64,000 nt of DNA, from assembly GCF_001540865.1 (NCBI RefSeq), contig NC_033621.1, forward strand, positions 310,001 to 374,000. Reading direction: 5' to 3'. How positions within the stretch are numbered: the first letter of the stretch is position 1; every line of letters starts with the position of its first letter. This stretch comes from Ananas comosus (Eukaryota > Streptophyta > Magnoliopsida > Poales > Bromeliaceae). The notes under the pieces were generated by a model. It made no database searches. It worked only from the letters and a program-made list of their open reading frames with translations, and was not told the origin of the DNA. Positions 33,935 to 46,400 of this stretch are shown here, one piece after another. The position numbers and the translations under genes were made by a program.

Positions 33935-36595
33935 TTTTATTTATTTTATTTTTTTTTTGCTTTTGCTAGACTCTTATAGTTTAATTTAATTACCTAAATT
34001 TACATGTTTTCCATATTAATTAATCGGCTTTTTTTTTTTTTTTTTTTTTCCTGAATCGAATGACTCGGCCAAAATAATTTTATCAAATCTAGAAACTTCA
34101 ACTCTATTGTAACAAAAGAATAGCATTGTCACGAGTAATAGTTAATAGTTATACACTAGCTAGGTTGAGGCATTCAAGGCCAAGCAAAAATTCTCCGCTT
34201 CTTAATTATCTTAAAAGAATGTTTGCGAAATATGTTGTTGTTAAACCCCTGTATCTCAAAATAGAGCCTTTTGACCTAGTCAAAGTTTCATTGGATAAAA
34301 AGATACTAACTTATAGACGGATAGATAAAAGTAATAAGAAAGTTCACTTTAAGACAAGTGTCTGAGGATTTACAATCTTTCAAGAACTTATGGGAGACTT
34401 TGTGTGTTTAGATTAGTTTAGTTTAGTTTAATCTAGTTAGTTTAGTTTAATCTATAGGAACTTATGCTACCTTCCTCTGAAAAAAAAAAGAAAAAGAAAA
34501 ATAAAACTAACCGAAGAACCCCTTTAATTTACTTAAAATCGTAAACTTTCAATATATAGAAGTCAAAACGAATCAGTCTGATCTCGCTAGTAGAAGATCA
34601 CAAACAGGCTATAGAATACTAATGTTGGAATCTAGATTGTATAAAAAGAGATTATAACCGGTTGCTAGGACTAATTTGATGATTGTTAAGAAAAATGAGA
34701 GCTCGTCCTCCTGTACGTACCCTATACTGCAGTTTCTATATGGAACTTGAACCTCCTAATTTCCGCTGATGCTAGCATGATATATACTTGATCGCCAGAG
34801 TACCAATGATTTGGCACAAATACTAATGCTATATCCCAATTGTACCGAATGAGGCGGGGATTTGAGTTCTTCTACTTGAGAGGACTTTGAGATTGGGCTG
34901 TAACAATGGGAATTAATGTGCTTGGTGAAAATCTTTTAATTGGGAGCTTCGATCTCCAGATTGAACATATAATAAAGAACTAAGAATTAGATACATCTGT
35001 TATCTAATCCTTCGACGGAGGAGGGATTGAACGATTTGAAGAACAGTTATGATTTTCTTTTACATTAAAACGCTCCTATAGATTTTCTACATGAAACAAC
35101 AGCTTAATTTGAATCCGAAATTCTCTCGCTTAGGCCTTGGAACTCGTTCATATTTAGCTTCGTTAAGTCACGGCACATTACAAGAAGTTTTGTACATTTT
35201 ATTTGCAAAACACTCGATTGTCACTCATACTCATTGCCACATAGAATTCAACTCTCCCGTACGTGATCAATTGACATCTTTTAATATTTCTGATGCTATT
35301 TCTTTTTTTTTTTTCCTTTTTTTTTTTTTTTTTTTTTTTAGAAGTAGGTAGCACGCTACCTGCTTTGTTTATTTTATTTAGAAATAAACTTAGTCGGAAA
35401 TGTGAATCAACTAGAATTCGAACTTGGGTCTCGTATACCAATCATTAAGTTCTTTGCCACTTGCTCTAGGGACGGTCGGTATTTCTGATGCTATTTCAAA
35501 CCAGGATTAGTTGGTTAGAGAAGAAGAAGAAGAAGAAGTAGTGGAGATAGAATTGCATCAAACCATTCCCAGCAGCGTATCTACAACATGATTCTATAAA
35601 TAACAGATCAAACCCACCGGGCACCAGTTTGACAAGAAATATTGCTCCTCCTTTTTCTTTTCTTTTTTTTTTTCTCTCTTCCTTATAAGTTAAATAAGTA
35701 TTATAATTCTTCCTGTTTTTCTGGTGAAAGTAAGAAAAGAAGATTATTTAAGTAAAGAGAGAGTTAGTTAGTTTGGCTAGCTTATGCGTGCACGTAGTAT
35801 TTGAATAATATTGGTGCATGGTGTGCGATGCAGATAACGGAGTTCAAGGAAAAGGGGTACGGGGTGGGCGTGAGCTGCACCCACATGCACGGCGACCCCA
35901 CCTGCGTGGCCGTCTTCCTGAAGGCCTGGTCCGACGCCCACCGGCGCGCCGTCCTCGCCCACCATCCTTTCTTCCAACCAACCGCCTTCCTCTCCCCTTT
36001 CGCCGCGCTCGCCTCCCTCTTCTGGCTCCGCATCGCCTCCGCCTCCTCCTCCTCCTCCCCTGCGGCGGCGGCGGCGGCGGTGGAGGGGGAGGCGGCGCTG
36101 ACCCTGGGCGTTGACTTCCGGAAGCGCATGTCGGCGCCCCTCCCCATGGGGTACTACGGCAACGCGGTGTTCTTCTCCCGCGCCCGCGCCGACCTGTCCC
36201 GCGGCTGGGCCCACGCGGCCGCCGAGCTGGACCGCCACGTGGCGGAGCTCGACGAGGGCCGCGACGTGTGGGCCCACGCCCAGTGGCTCCGCGCGCGCCC
36301 CCGCGACGCGCCCTTCCAGATGTACGGGCCCGAGCTCACGTGCGTCGCGCTCGACCACGTGCCCGCCTACGCCGCCGAGTTCGAGGCCGGGGTGGGCCCC
36401 GCCCACGCCGCGTTCCGGATCGGCGGGGCCGAGGGCGAGGGCCTGATCGTCGTCGCGCCCTCTCCCCCCGAGGCGGGCGACGCCGCGCGGACGGTCACGC
36501 TCACGCTCCCCAGCGAACTCACGGCTCAGATCTGCCGCGACGACCACATACTGCGATACGGCCCCGCCATCATGTTCGCGCCCCCCAAAATTTAA
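33399..36595 (+). CDS. CER2: CER2-like BAHD-fold protein (very-long-chain fatty acid elongation)
   Basis: Two exons, 33399-33878 and 35834-36595; 413 aa. The intron lies at Q|ITEF, where CER2 relatives read QITQF. Family stretches include SAPDHAMGRHTLHLVYYY, WVVKCNDAGVRMVDA, LEEWL and, near the C-terminus, MYGPELTCVALDHVPAY. The acyltransferase motif HxxxD is present as HMHGD (residues 177-181) but the DFGWG motif of active BAHD enzymes is absent, as in CER2. CER2-type proteins work in the ER with the condensing enzyme CER6 to extend acyl chains beyond C28 for cuticular wax, and need not catalyse acyl transfer. The coding exons are extremely GC-rich while the 2-kb intron is AT-rich and holds a SINE and a poly-C run. 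The ATG chosen is the first in frame after the leader. The CER2-like clade is well supported; the exact orthologue (CER2 or CER26) is not. Confidence 0.85.
33905..33934. repeat. run of 30 cytosines in the CER2-like intron
   Basis: An uninterrupted C homopolymer starting 26 bp after the donor site. Length is likely unreliable in sequencing. Confidence 0.9.
35305..35479 (-). mobile_element. SINE copy 5 (full length) in the CER2-like intron
   Basis: The best copy on the minus strand: head ACCGTCCCTAGAGCAAGTGG with A-box-like GTGGCAAAGAAC, B-box-like AAGTTCGAATTC, tail palindrome version GGTAGCGTGCTACC and a poly-A run seen as T. Perfect target-site duplications TATTTCTGATGCTATTTC lie at 35287-35304 and 35480-35497. 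Confidence 0.95.
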
Positions 36596-36745
36596 AACGA
36601 CTTAGTATGCATGCGCGCTCTCTCCATCGTGATCTTCCCCACTTTAAAAAATATATATGGGCCGGGTCGGGTCTTCTTGTTTCGGAGTCTTTCATTGATT
36701 TTTAGAGGAAACATTTGTTAAATTCTGCACCATTCCGAACATTTC

Positions 36746-36751
<6 letters not shown>

Positions 36752-36816
<65 letters not shown>

Positions 36817-36889
36817 GGTCATCAGGGCTGTGATTTTTCAGATATATTTCATTTGGAGTTCATCATCAGTTTCGCATGTATTGTTCCAA

Positions 36890-36925
<36 letters not shown>

Positions 36926-36953
36926 TTANNNNNNNNNNNNNNNNNNNNNNNNN

Positions 36954-37004
<51 letters not shown>
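36752..37004. repeat. (TA)n tracts around a 25-bp gap
   Basis: Tracts at 36752-36812, 36894-36922 and 36954-37004; the N run 36929-36953 lies between the last two. Confidence 0.95.
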
Positions 37005-37008
<4 letters not shown>

Positions 37009-37981
37009 CGCTTAATTTATTATTATAGTTATATACATGAAATTGTTTGCTAGCATCTTCTGCAAATAAAATATTCAAGTGCATATATCGTTCGTTGTTG
37101 TCGATCATCCTGCTTTGTCGTGGAATTTCTTCTTTTCTTGTATCGAGTAATTAATTGATAGATTGGAAATTTAACCTGCAGCTAGCTCTGAGAAATCTAA
37201 GCTACTTTATGGTTGCCTCTTATGGCTAAGGGCGTGTTTGGTCGAAACAAATTAGCCATCTACAACTTGTGTTACTCTATTGAGTGCCATCGTTCGCACG
37301 ATCAAGGAACCGCTCTTCCTTAGAGATTATATTCCTCTCGCGGGTCGGGAAAGACTGTTGACCGAACTCTATTACTAGATTTGTCGTGCTACCTTACCGG
37401 GAAAGAGATGTGTACCGAGAGACAACGTACGACGGACCGTGACGGCGCGGCAACTCGATCGGTCTTAATGGCTTGAATCACATTGAATAGTCAAAATGAT
37501 CGGCTAGGGATCTCATCACCTTAACAAGCCCACAGATTGTGATAGACACCGATTGACAAAGGTCTTAATTTGGTCATAATCTTACATAATCTAGATCTTA
37601 TTAACTACATAAATTTGTCTCGTGCGAACCTATTACACGCCTATTTTGGGCATCCGATGCTTTTCCTAGTGTCTAATACCTCAGGCAAATCCTTGCGACG
37701 ATCCGCTCCAATGTAATGAGTTTTTTGGATCTAGCTTCGGACAACTCTTTTGTGGTCCACTCAATAATAATATATTTACGCACGCATCATTTGTTACACC
37801 TAACTGTTCTGTTTTCCTTTCAGCAGGTTGATGAACAAGAGATGATCGAGTGCATGCGAGGTACCCTGTGTTTGCCCACCGTCTTTTAAATTGAGCAGGG
37901 TGAAATTAAGATTCCTCTATATATTATATCTTATAAAAGCCCAATTAAGTCGGGTTAGCACTACCATTCGCAAACAATTCC
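37005..37981. other. intergenic sequence, unassigned
   Basis: Less AT-biased sequence at about 37220-37800, beginning GGGCGTGTTTGGTCGAAAC, may belong to a transposable element, but I see no inverted ends or coding motif. Confidence 0.4.
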
Positions 37982-38133
37982 TTTTTTTTTTTAAGAAATA
38001 GGTAGCACGCTACCCGTTTCATTTATTTCATTCAGAAATAAACATAGATAGAAATGTGAATCAGTTAGGATTCGAAATTGAGACCTCGAATACCAGCCAT
38101 CAAGCCTTTTGTCACTTGCTCTGGGGATGGTCA
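37982..38133 (-). mobile_element. SINE copy 6
   Basis: Minus-strand copy with GGTAGCACGCTACC, GTGAATCAGTTAGGATTCGA and a head ending near GGATGGTCAG. Approximate target-site duplications begin CAAACAAT/CAAACAAC. Confidence 0.85.
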
Positions 38134-38629
38134 GTCAAACAACTCTTGCTCATTACTTATTTGGACCAGCAACATTAGTGGAACGGCACAACCAGCATCC
38201 AATACGGGCTAGGTCGATCATGTCGGAGTAACTCGCCTAATTAACCTGTTTCATGCCTCTCACAGAAAAGTTGGAACCATTTTTTTTTTTAATTTTTATA
38301 AATTATGAACCAAATGCCAGATTGCTGATGTAAATCTACTAATAAAGTGTAAAGAAGGGGACTGTAGGATTGCATGATGATGTCGACTAAAAACCGTACT
38401 AAAATTTGGCCCGTGAGCAGTACTACTACTGCCCGCACATTTTTGGTTCTCTCCTCTCCTCTCCTCTCCTCTTGAATATTGAGTGGGCGCTGATCACTTA
38501 ATTTGTATTCATACTGTAGCTCAAACAAATCAAGGTGAACGAAGTTGGATGCTTTTAAGAAAGGTGGCGTTTCAATTTTGGAATGTGGAACCTAATTTGT
38601 ATTTTAAGAAAAAAATATATATATATATA
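38134..38629. other. spacer
   Basis: No gene seen. (CTCTC)n at about 38451-38472. Confidence 0.5.
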
Positions 38630-38860
38630 GTAGAGCTATTATGCTATCGAAAGTATAAAGTAGTTGATGCTTTTGATTTTTTAGCCCTTGGATCAACCCT
38701 CTTGATCAGTTTTAATCATTGGATTAATATTATTACCCAATGGAGACCACTCAACCCTAAAACGACGACTATCATCCTAACCGTCCAATCTTTACTCAAA
38801 GGATTAAAAAATCGAAAGGACCAACTACTTTATACTTCCAATAATATAGTAGCTCTACAC
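38630..38860. mobile_element. type A element, copy A5
   Basis: Ends GTAGAGCTATTATGCTATCG and the inverse (TATAGTAGCTCTACAC read forward), bounded by (TA)n on both sides. The middle reads in the opposite direction to A1 (CATCCTAACCGTCCAATC). Confidence 0.85.
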
Positions 38861-38880
38861 TATATATATATATATATATA

Positions 38881-39410
38881 GTGAGGCTACTATGCTATCG
38901 GAAGCACGGAGCCTTCCGTGTTTCCAGCTCGTTTTCAATGTTGCGACTTTCGAATTGTCGATCGGCTAACTTGATCTAGAGTATTTGGAGTACCTAGAAA
39001 ATAAATTTTATTATTTTTCGATATCATTTGCCTAGTGATCGAATGGGCTTAAAATCAACAAATTTCAATGGCCGTAGTGAGCCGTTTGCAAGTTTAACGG
39101 TGTAGAAATATCCAAATCACGTGAAATTTTGATAGAAAATTCTTTATACTATATAAAACAAGATCAATATCTTTGATTTAAAATTTCAATGCCATATTAT
39201 TAGATTTTGTAAGATTTTTATTTTCAGCCGTTGATTTTGAGCCGCTTCGTTCACTAGGCAAATGATATCGTAAAATCATAAAATTTATTTTCTAGGTACT
39301 TCAAATACTTTAGATCAAGTTTAACGGAGCCGATCGACGATTCGAAAGTCGCAACATCGAAAACGAGTTGGAAGCACGGAAGGCTCCGTACTTTCGATAG
39401 CATAGTAGTC

Positions 39411-39415
<5 letters not shown>
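38881..39415. mobile_element. type B element, copy B4
   Basis: Begins GTGAGGCTACTATGCTATCG directly after (TA)n and ends ATAGCATAGTAGTCTCAC before (CT)n. The end stem is GGAAGCACGGA/TCCGTGTTTCC. Its first bases GGCTACTATGCTATC match the ends of type A, linking the two types. Confidence 0.88.

Positions 39416-39468
<53 letters not shown>
39416..39468. repeat. (CT)n passing into (TA)n
   Basis: Compound microsatellite between B4 and A6. Confidence 0.95.
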
Positions 39469-39670
39469 GTTTGACTATTATACTTTTATGAGAATAGTTT
39501 TCTTTGTACTTATAAGTTTTCAGCTGTTTTCATCCGTTAAATTATACTATTTAACCAATCACCCATTCAATTCTAGAAGATCACTATTATTCTAACCGCG
39601 CATCCTTTTATCCAACGACCAAAAATTTATGAGTATAATAAGCTCTATGCTTATAAAAGTATAATAGCCC
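39469..39670. mobile_element. type A element, copy A6 (diverged)
   Basis: Ends GTTTGACTATTATACTTTTA and, read forward, TTATAAAAGTATAATAGCCC. The middle has the family motifs TTCTAACCGCGCATCC and TTATCCAACGACC. Confidence 0.75.
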
Positions 39671-39949
39671 TATATATACACACACACACCCAACTTGTTA
39701 TCTGATTGAGCTGGAGTTCGTTTATTGCACCCAATCCCAACCGCATCCACAATGCAAATCCAACTTAAATTCGCAGATCTGAATCGATTCGGTTTTTAAG
39801 AATCAATGTTTGGAGTAAATGAGGGGACCCCATTCAATCCACCGTGGGATATGTTTGTTATCTGCAGTGCCACATGAAAAGTTTAGAATTCGATTCCCCA
39901 GCATGAAAATTTACGAAATAGGGCTCGAGTCTTTTAAAGGTTTTTCTTT

Positions 39950-40116
39950 TTTCTTTTTTTTTTTTCCCTTCAAAGAGAGTAGGATAGCATACTATTCATT
40001 TAGTTCATTTTATTTATAAAAAAAATTTAACTAAAATTATGAAATAACTAGAACTCAAATTTAAAATCTTCAATATCAATTATCAAATCCTTTACTACTT
40101 TCGCTAGGTGCGATGG
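39950..40116 (-). mobile_element. SINE copy 7 (old, diverged)
   Basis: The order of blocks (T run, GATAGCATACTATTC, TTTATTTATAAA, ATAACTAGAACTCAAATTTA, TTTACTACTTTCGCTAGG) matches the SINE with many substitutions. Confidence 0.7.
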
Positions 40117-41052
40117 ATTACCACAGTATAGACAGTCAAAAAGACTTCATGAGAAGTAGGGATTTACCGTCAAGGAGAAAAAAAATCAATTTGTAAAGAT
40201 AAATCATAAGAAAAATGAAGCTTGCAAAATTGACTCTCTTAATTGGGACAATCATTGCATGAGATTTAATTTCAAGCTCTCTCAGTTAAAAATCACCAAC
40301 TTTTTACCTGTGAACCAAAATTTAACTTCTTCAATTTTTATTTATCATATTGTCTTCAATTCTTTGTTCAGTGAATGTACTTATCTAGTTTAATACACTA
40401 GCCAACTCCCTACCCCACCACCAACCCTCATCCCAGAATAAAAAAAAAAAAAAAAAACAAATCATATTATCTATAAGTGTACGGGTATTGTATGTGATTT
40501 CCATATGCATCTAGACCTTTTCTACCAGTAGTTTTTACTTAAAGTTTTCCATAATTAATCGAGTAAAAAAAAAAAACTAGCTAAAAATGTTCCATTTATT
40601 AGGCATTTAGCCAGAGCTATAGGTGGGCCGAGGAAGTTGCTTGTCGGAAAGCTACAACCACGTGCACATCACCTCGCAGGCCAGTAGGCTGATGCCAACT
40701 CGTGAACCGTCCGATCAAAGGGCGCTCCGATGGACGGTACACCGACGCCCGCATAGCAACCCTTTATGGTGCCGCTCGTTCCGCACAAACGGGTGCCTTC
40801 CACAGTCGCAGTGATGTCGACACGTAGCGGGCCGGGGATCCGACGTGGCAGAGCCTACCCGCCCACGTGCGCGTGGGACCCGGGGGATTAAAGTGGAAAA
40901 ATCATAAGCCGCGTCGGATATACTGACAATTAATTAATCATATTTTGTCATATAAAATAGTAGCAATGCCCAATGCATTTTCCCCTTTCCCGACGTGTAA
41001 ATATTTTTTTAACTAATAGAGAGTCACAAACAATATAGTAATTTCATATTAG

Positions 41053-41144
<92 letters not shown>

Positions 41145-42630
41145 CTAATTTTAGCCTCATCAACTCTATTTCATAAAAAACTCAATAAAATTTTTCTAAT
41201 ATATGCCAAAGAGAATCTTACACAATGTGTGAACTGCATCTGTTTATAGTCATCCCAGTTTAGTTGCTTCTCTCCCCTCTCCTCCTTAATTTTTGCAATT
41301 CTTGTGTGCTCCTCCTGCAATTTATTAAGTTTTTAATTACTTACAATATTAAGTACTTGGAAGTTAAAAAGAAAGAAAGAAAATTTATATAGAGGTCCCC
41401 ACACATCATATAATATTACTTATTTTTCAATTACTAGAGAATTTCCTTTTTTTAAAAAAAATTCCCTATCTTTTCATCCTTTTGTANTGATGGGGCGCTC
41501 CGTCGATTGGTCCCCACGGGGGTTCGGTCCTTGAGTGGCCCGATGGGTGCCACGTGTCGGGACGGGCGGGGATATGGGAGAAGAGGGCCCCACGGCGGGG
41601 GGTTGGGGGGGATGTTCGTACTACGGTCACATCGCGTGGGGAGTGGCGCATGTGATGTGAGCCGGGAGGATCGGGGGCCCCACTCGCTGTCCTCTTTGTT
41701 CCCCATCCGTTGAAAATTCTTTAATCATCATCATCATAAATCTCCATCCGTTGAAAATTCTTAACCATCATCATAAATCGTCCGTTCTAACTTCTAAGTC
41801 GGAAACATTTCATATCTTTACAATGCGAATTATTAGACTAATTAACCTGTTATAAAAATTTATCAGATTATAACTGAGATGATTAATAACCTAGCGCATA
41901 AATAATGTTACATTACAAATTAGTTTTAAAATAATTTTGCGAATATACATACGTAGTAAAAATAGGAAAAAAGTTTAGATTAAAAAGAGAGATATGATTT
42001 ATAAAATTAACTATAAATTACATAATTTTTAAACTGTTGTAGGCTGTGTTTGCTAGAAAAAATTTCTAAGCAATTATTTTTTTTGCAACAGTAACTATTT
42101 ATTGCTTTATTTATTGTGAAAATCCAAACTTAACACTGTAGTCGGGAGTCGGGACCACAAGTCCACTTGATTAGTACCCACTTTATAATTTCTCAATTCA
42201 GCGGTGTTCCCGTCAAACAACCAGAACGTATTATTATTATTTTTTTTAAAAAAAAACTAAAATTAAAAAAACAGGGGCATTATTGCCAAGTGGGCGTGCA
42301 CGAAAACAACGAACGGGGGGCAGTTCGCTGACGTGGCACTCTGGGGTTGCAGCAGGGTTTTTTAAACTTAATAAAAATATAAAAATATAAAAAACTATAA
42401 TAATAAAATAGAAACTCACCTCGCGACGAAGCGGGGACGCCGCGGCCAAATCCCATCCCTCTATTTCTCCCTTTCCATATTCTTCTCCCTCCTCAGTCCT
42501 CCCACCTCCGCCCCTTTTTCTAAAAGCCCCTTGCCAAAATGTTAAACTAAATTATAATACTAATTATTATTATTATTACTATTATTATTATAAAAAAAAA
42601 AGTTCACATATAGAGAGTAGATGTAGAGAG
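40117..42630. other. spacer upstream of PEAPOD with two GC-rich islands and a long (TA)n
   Basis: GC-rich islands at about 40620-40880 and 41488-41710 carry ACGT-core motifs (CCACGTGC near 40660; GCCACGTGTC near 41550). A (TA)n of more than 80 bp spans 41057-41141. The second island starts at the N at 41487. A short direct repeat CATCCGTTGAAAATTCTT occurs near 41705 and 41745. CTGACGTGGCA near 42330 is another ACGT element. No protein-coding gene is convincing here. Confidence 0.5.
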
Positions 42631-42684
42631 TGCTCTCTCTTGCTCTCTCTCTCTCTCTCTCTCTCCTCTCCTTCTAGCCTCTCC

Positions 42685-42692
42685 TATAAATA
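42685..42692 (+). promoter_or_regulatory. TATA box of the PEAPOD gene
   Basis: TATAAATA 69 bp before the first base of the ATG codon, preceded by a (CT)n initiator-like stretch at about 42636-42665. Confidence 0.6.
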
Positions 42693-42760
42693 TACTGATT
42701 AATATATACTTATAATCACCTCTACGAGAGCTCCGCCGCGGGAGATCGCCGGAATCCGCC

Positions 42761-43421
42761 ATGGATTCCGGCGGGTCGACGTCGGCGAGGGCGCTTCTAG
42801 AGAAGCCGCTCGCGGAGCTCACTGAGGAGGACATCGCTCAGCTCACGCGAGAGGATTGTCGCCGCTTCCTCAAAGAGAAAGGTCCTCTTCTTCCTCTCCG
42901 CTTCTCGACCCTGCTCCTCCCTACCGATCGAGTCCGTTCCCTTCTCCTTTCGTTTACAGCTCCTAATTACTCTCCTGATCAGGTATGCGGCGCCCCTCCT
43001 GGAACAAGTCGCAGGCGATCCAGCAGGTCATCTCCCTCAAGGCCCTCCTCGAGGGTCGCCCCGACTCCGCTACCACCGCCACTCGCCAAAAGCCACCGCC
43101 TCCGCCTCCTCCTCCTCCTCCGCCGCCGCCGCACGTGAGCCTCCACGCCCTAAACCCCCTCTTTCTCACTCTCCAATTTCACAATCGAGTCGCTTATTGT
43201 TCGAATCCACCCCCCTCCCCACCAACCCCAGATTAACCTCTCCTCCCCGCCCAAGGACCCGAGCGGGGACTCTCCGTCGCCTCCGCCGAAGGCCCCGTCG
43301 CCGTATCGCAGACGAGATCCGACCCCGCCGGCGTTCGCAGCCGGCGACCCCTCGCTCCGGCCGACCCTCGCCGGAGGAAACCCCCTCCCGTCGCCGGAGA
43401 ACCGCTGCTTCTCTCCCAGGT

Positions 43422-43453
<32 letters not shown>

Positions 43454-46400
43454 AGACCCTTGCTATCGTGCGCCGCTTGTGTCCGTGCGCCTCCCCTCGC
43501 CCATTCCACTTTTGAGAGTGTTTAGATTCTCTTGATCGAAAGCGACGCTCGGCGATCCAACGGCTGGGAGAGCCCGACTGGATAGGGACGCCTACCTAAG
43601 GGGGCAAATGGCTTTCCCCCTTAGGACCACTAGTGGTGGTTGTCGTCGTCGTCGTCGTCCGTGAATACGTATAGAAACTTCTATGAGTACTCTCGGGGTT
43701 TAGAAGTTTCTACCCGCCGTAAAACGGGTTTTATCCTGGTGGACGGCCACGATTTGCTTTTGTTTTCGTGATGCGTGATGATGATGGGCCTTGGGCCGTT
43801 TGCAGGGCTGCGGCGGAGGTGCCGGCTGGTCAGATGACCATCTTCTACGACGGAAAGATCAACGTCTACGACGGAGTCATGCCCGATAAGGTTAAATAAT
43901 CGAACCGTCATGCATCGTATTCGTGTTACGGAATGAGCCTGACTCGAACCGGATTTGATTTGCAGGCGCGGGCCATCATGCAGCTCGCCGCGAGCCCTGA
44001 TGGCCGCGATTTCGGGCCCGGTCCGGCTCACTCCATCAGGCCGCTGCCCCCTCGCTTCCCCATGGCTTTTCTCGCACCGGCACATGTCCGACCCGCTCCG
44101 TCAGCTGCCGGCATTTTTCCACTCGCACCTGCTGGTATGTAATGGTCGGAGAAAATTTTTTGTAGGACGCATTCTATTGCAGAACATGCAATAGAGTGTA
44201 TGAGACGCTGGCTGGATAGCACTTTAGTTTAATATTAATCAAATTACTCATACCGCCGGCATTGCCGCGGGCTGTGTTGATCGATTTTGTGTTTCGTTTG
44301 ATGTTATGTCTACGGGGTGGTGATGCTGTTTTTCAGGCGCGTTGGGCCGACGATCCCGGGAGAGTGTGGAGGAGTGGAGAGCCCCGCCGCCCGAGCGTGA
44401 ACCCGAGACCGGTAAGAATGCGGAGCAACGTACGGGGTAAAATCTGCTACGGTTTATTTTTTTTTTTTTCCTTGTTATCTTCTTATTTCCTGCTATGTAT
44501 ATGTTTATTTGCCTTCATCCTATCATTTGCTTTCTCATTCGCATGGCCAACTTCGTAGTTGGATTTGAAGCCGAGCCAAAATTTTTGGTTCTCTATCTAA
44601 AAAGCACTCAGCGATTAAATCAGTTCTAATTCGGAGGAGATAAGATACAAAAGTACAACTCGGATGTTTTTTCTTTTTTTTTTTTTAAAAAAAAAATCTT
44701 ATAATACAATTCGGGCCCTTAACCTTTCCTTTTGTCATACTAGACTAGAGTTTGATTGAATTTTTTAGTCTGACCGGTTTTTATTGGATTGGATTGGACT
44801 ATGCATTAGTCACCCACTCTGAAAAAAAAAGAAAAAGAAAAAAGACGACGTACGGAAGTACTATGTTCTGTCCATTACATAGTAAACGGATCGGAGCGGA
44901 ATAGGATAATTAATAGAGAAGATCCGCGCCCGATTACGGCCCGGAAGATTCGCCACATCCGTCGGTGGCTCCTTGGGCAGACGACGCGTCGCTGGAGGGG
45001 ACAGACAGTCCAGCCGCACGGAGAAAAAGGTGCTGGGGATCGATTCCGAGTTTTAATGAGAAGAAGATGGGAGGAGGGAGAGAGAGGGGGGAGAGGAATT
45101 GCATCGGTGTATGGTCTCTGTGGACCCGTGACGCACCGAGCGGGTGGGGTGGAAAAGGGTTGTGACCGGTCTTTGGAGGGGAGAGATCGTTCGTGATTCG
45201 CGGGCCCACCGCTCCTTCGTCCGTCGCCGGATGGTCCCCCTTGCTTGCTGTTGTTAGTGGGGACCCATTTAGTACGACGTCTCGTCACCGGCCTCGTTAA
45301 ACGCCACAATATGGCCCTAAAGATTTGGATCCTGCCACCTCCCGCTCCTTCTTGGCCCATCCCCCCTCCCCCGGTGCCTCTCTCAGTTTGTTCGGATTCT
45401 CGGACATCTACATAATACGTACATCCCTGCTTATAAAACCACATAAATAATTGATATTTTTTTAAAAAAAAATTTTAAAATTATCTATTTTTTTTTTTTT
45501 TTTTTTTTTTTTTGTCCTTTCGTTTGCCTTTTATATCACACATCTATCGTAACCCTAATCTTCAATCATAGTCACGTCCTAGGATGTTGACGATTTACTC
45601 TTTCCTTGTGATTTTTAGTAAATAAAAAATAGTTAATAAGACAGGCTAAAATAAGATAGCCACTGGATTGGGTTATTATCGATTACAACTGAAAGTGGGT
45701 TGTAGTCTTGTAGATCTAGCATTTTTTTTTTTTTTTATGGTGTCCTTATTCCTAGTGAGCGGGAAAAATTGTTTTAACGAATGAGTGATGAAAACTTAAT
45801 GGAGTATTATTGTTAGGTACGTACTGAAAATTTAGAAACCAATCATCCCTAGAGCAAGCGGCAAAGGGCTAAAATTTAGAAACCGATCATTTCTAGAGCA
45901 AGCGGCAAAGGGCTTGGTGGTTGGTATCCGAGACCCAAGTTCGAATCCTTGTTGATTCACATTTCTATCTAAGTTTATTTTTAAATGAAATAAACAAAGC
46001 GGGTAGCGTGCTGTCTATCTCTCTCTCTCAAAAAAAAAAAAGAAGGATATTTGGATTATAACTTTCTAAGGGATACGCTAGTATTTATCTTTTTTAATTT
46101 TTCTTAGGCTAAATTGCACTTTTGGTCTCGAACTACAAGGCATGCGACACCACCATCCTCCAACTTTTACTTAGTGTAAGTTTTAGCTCAATCTTTCTAT
46201 ATTATTGAAGTTCTACAGAATAATTGTTGACGTCGCAATGATATGCCGCAGCTATTACTAGATTACTGTCGCAGCAATAGCACATCACCGGTTAGTTAAT
46301 TAAATTGCACCGTGTTATTTGATTGCAACGATCTAGAAAGTTTAAGTCAAAGACGGTAACAAATTAAAGTTTGAGAATCAAAGTGTCACTTGTGTAATAG

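Noticed and set aside
33329..33979. Long frames in other phases and on the minus strand over the CER2-like first exon
   Set aside because: GC-rich shadow frames of the real exon; only the phase joined to exon 2 gives the BAHD/CER2 sequence.
35777..36705. Long frames on both strands over the CER2-like second exon
   Set aside because: Arg/Pro/Gly-rich shadows caused by high GC, with no family features.
37834..37860. Exon-like piece between a CAG acceptor and a GT donor after the CER2-like gene
   Set aside because: Only about nine codons, no partner exons; the CER2-like frame already ends properly at 36595.
44875..45444. 189-codon minus-strand frame in PEAPOD intron 6
   Set aside because: Low-complexity composition, no recognisable domain, located in a GC island within an intron.
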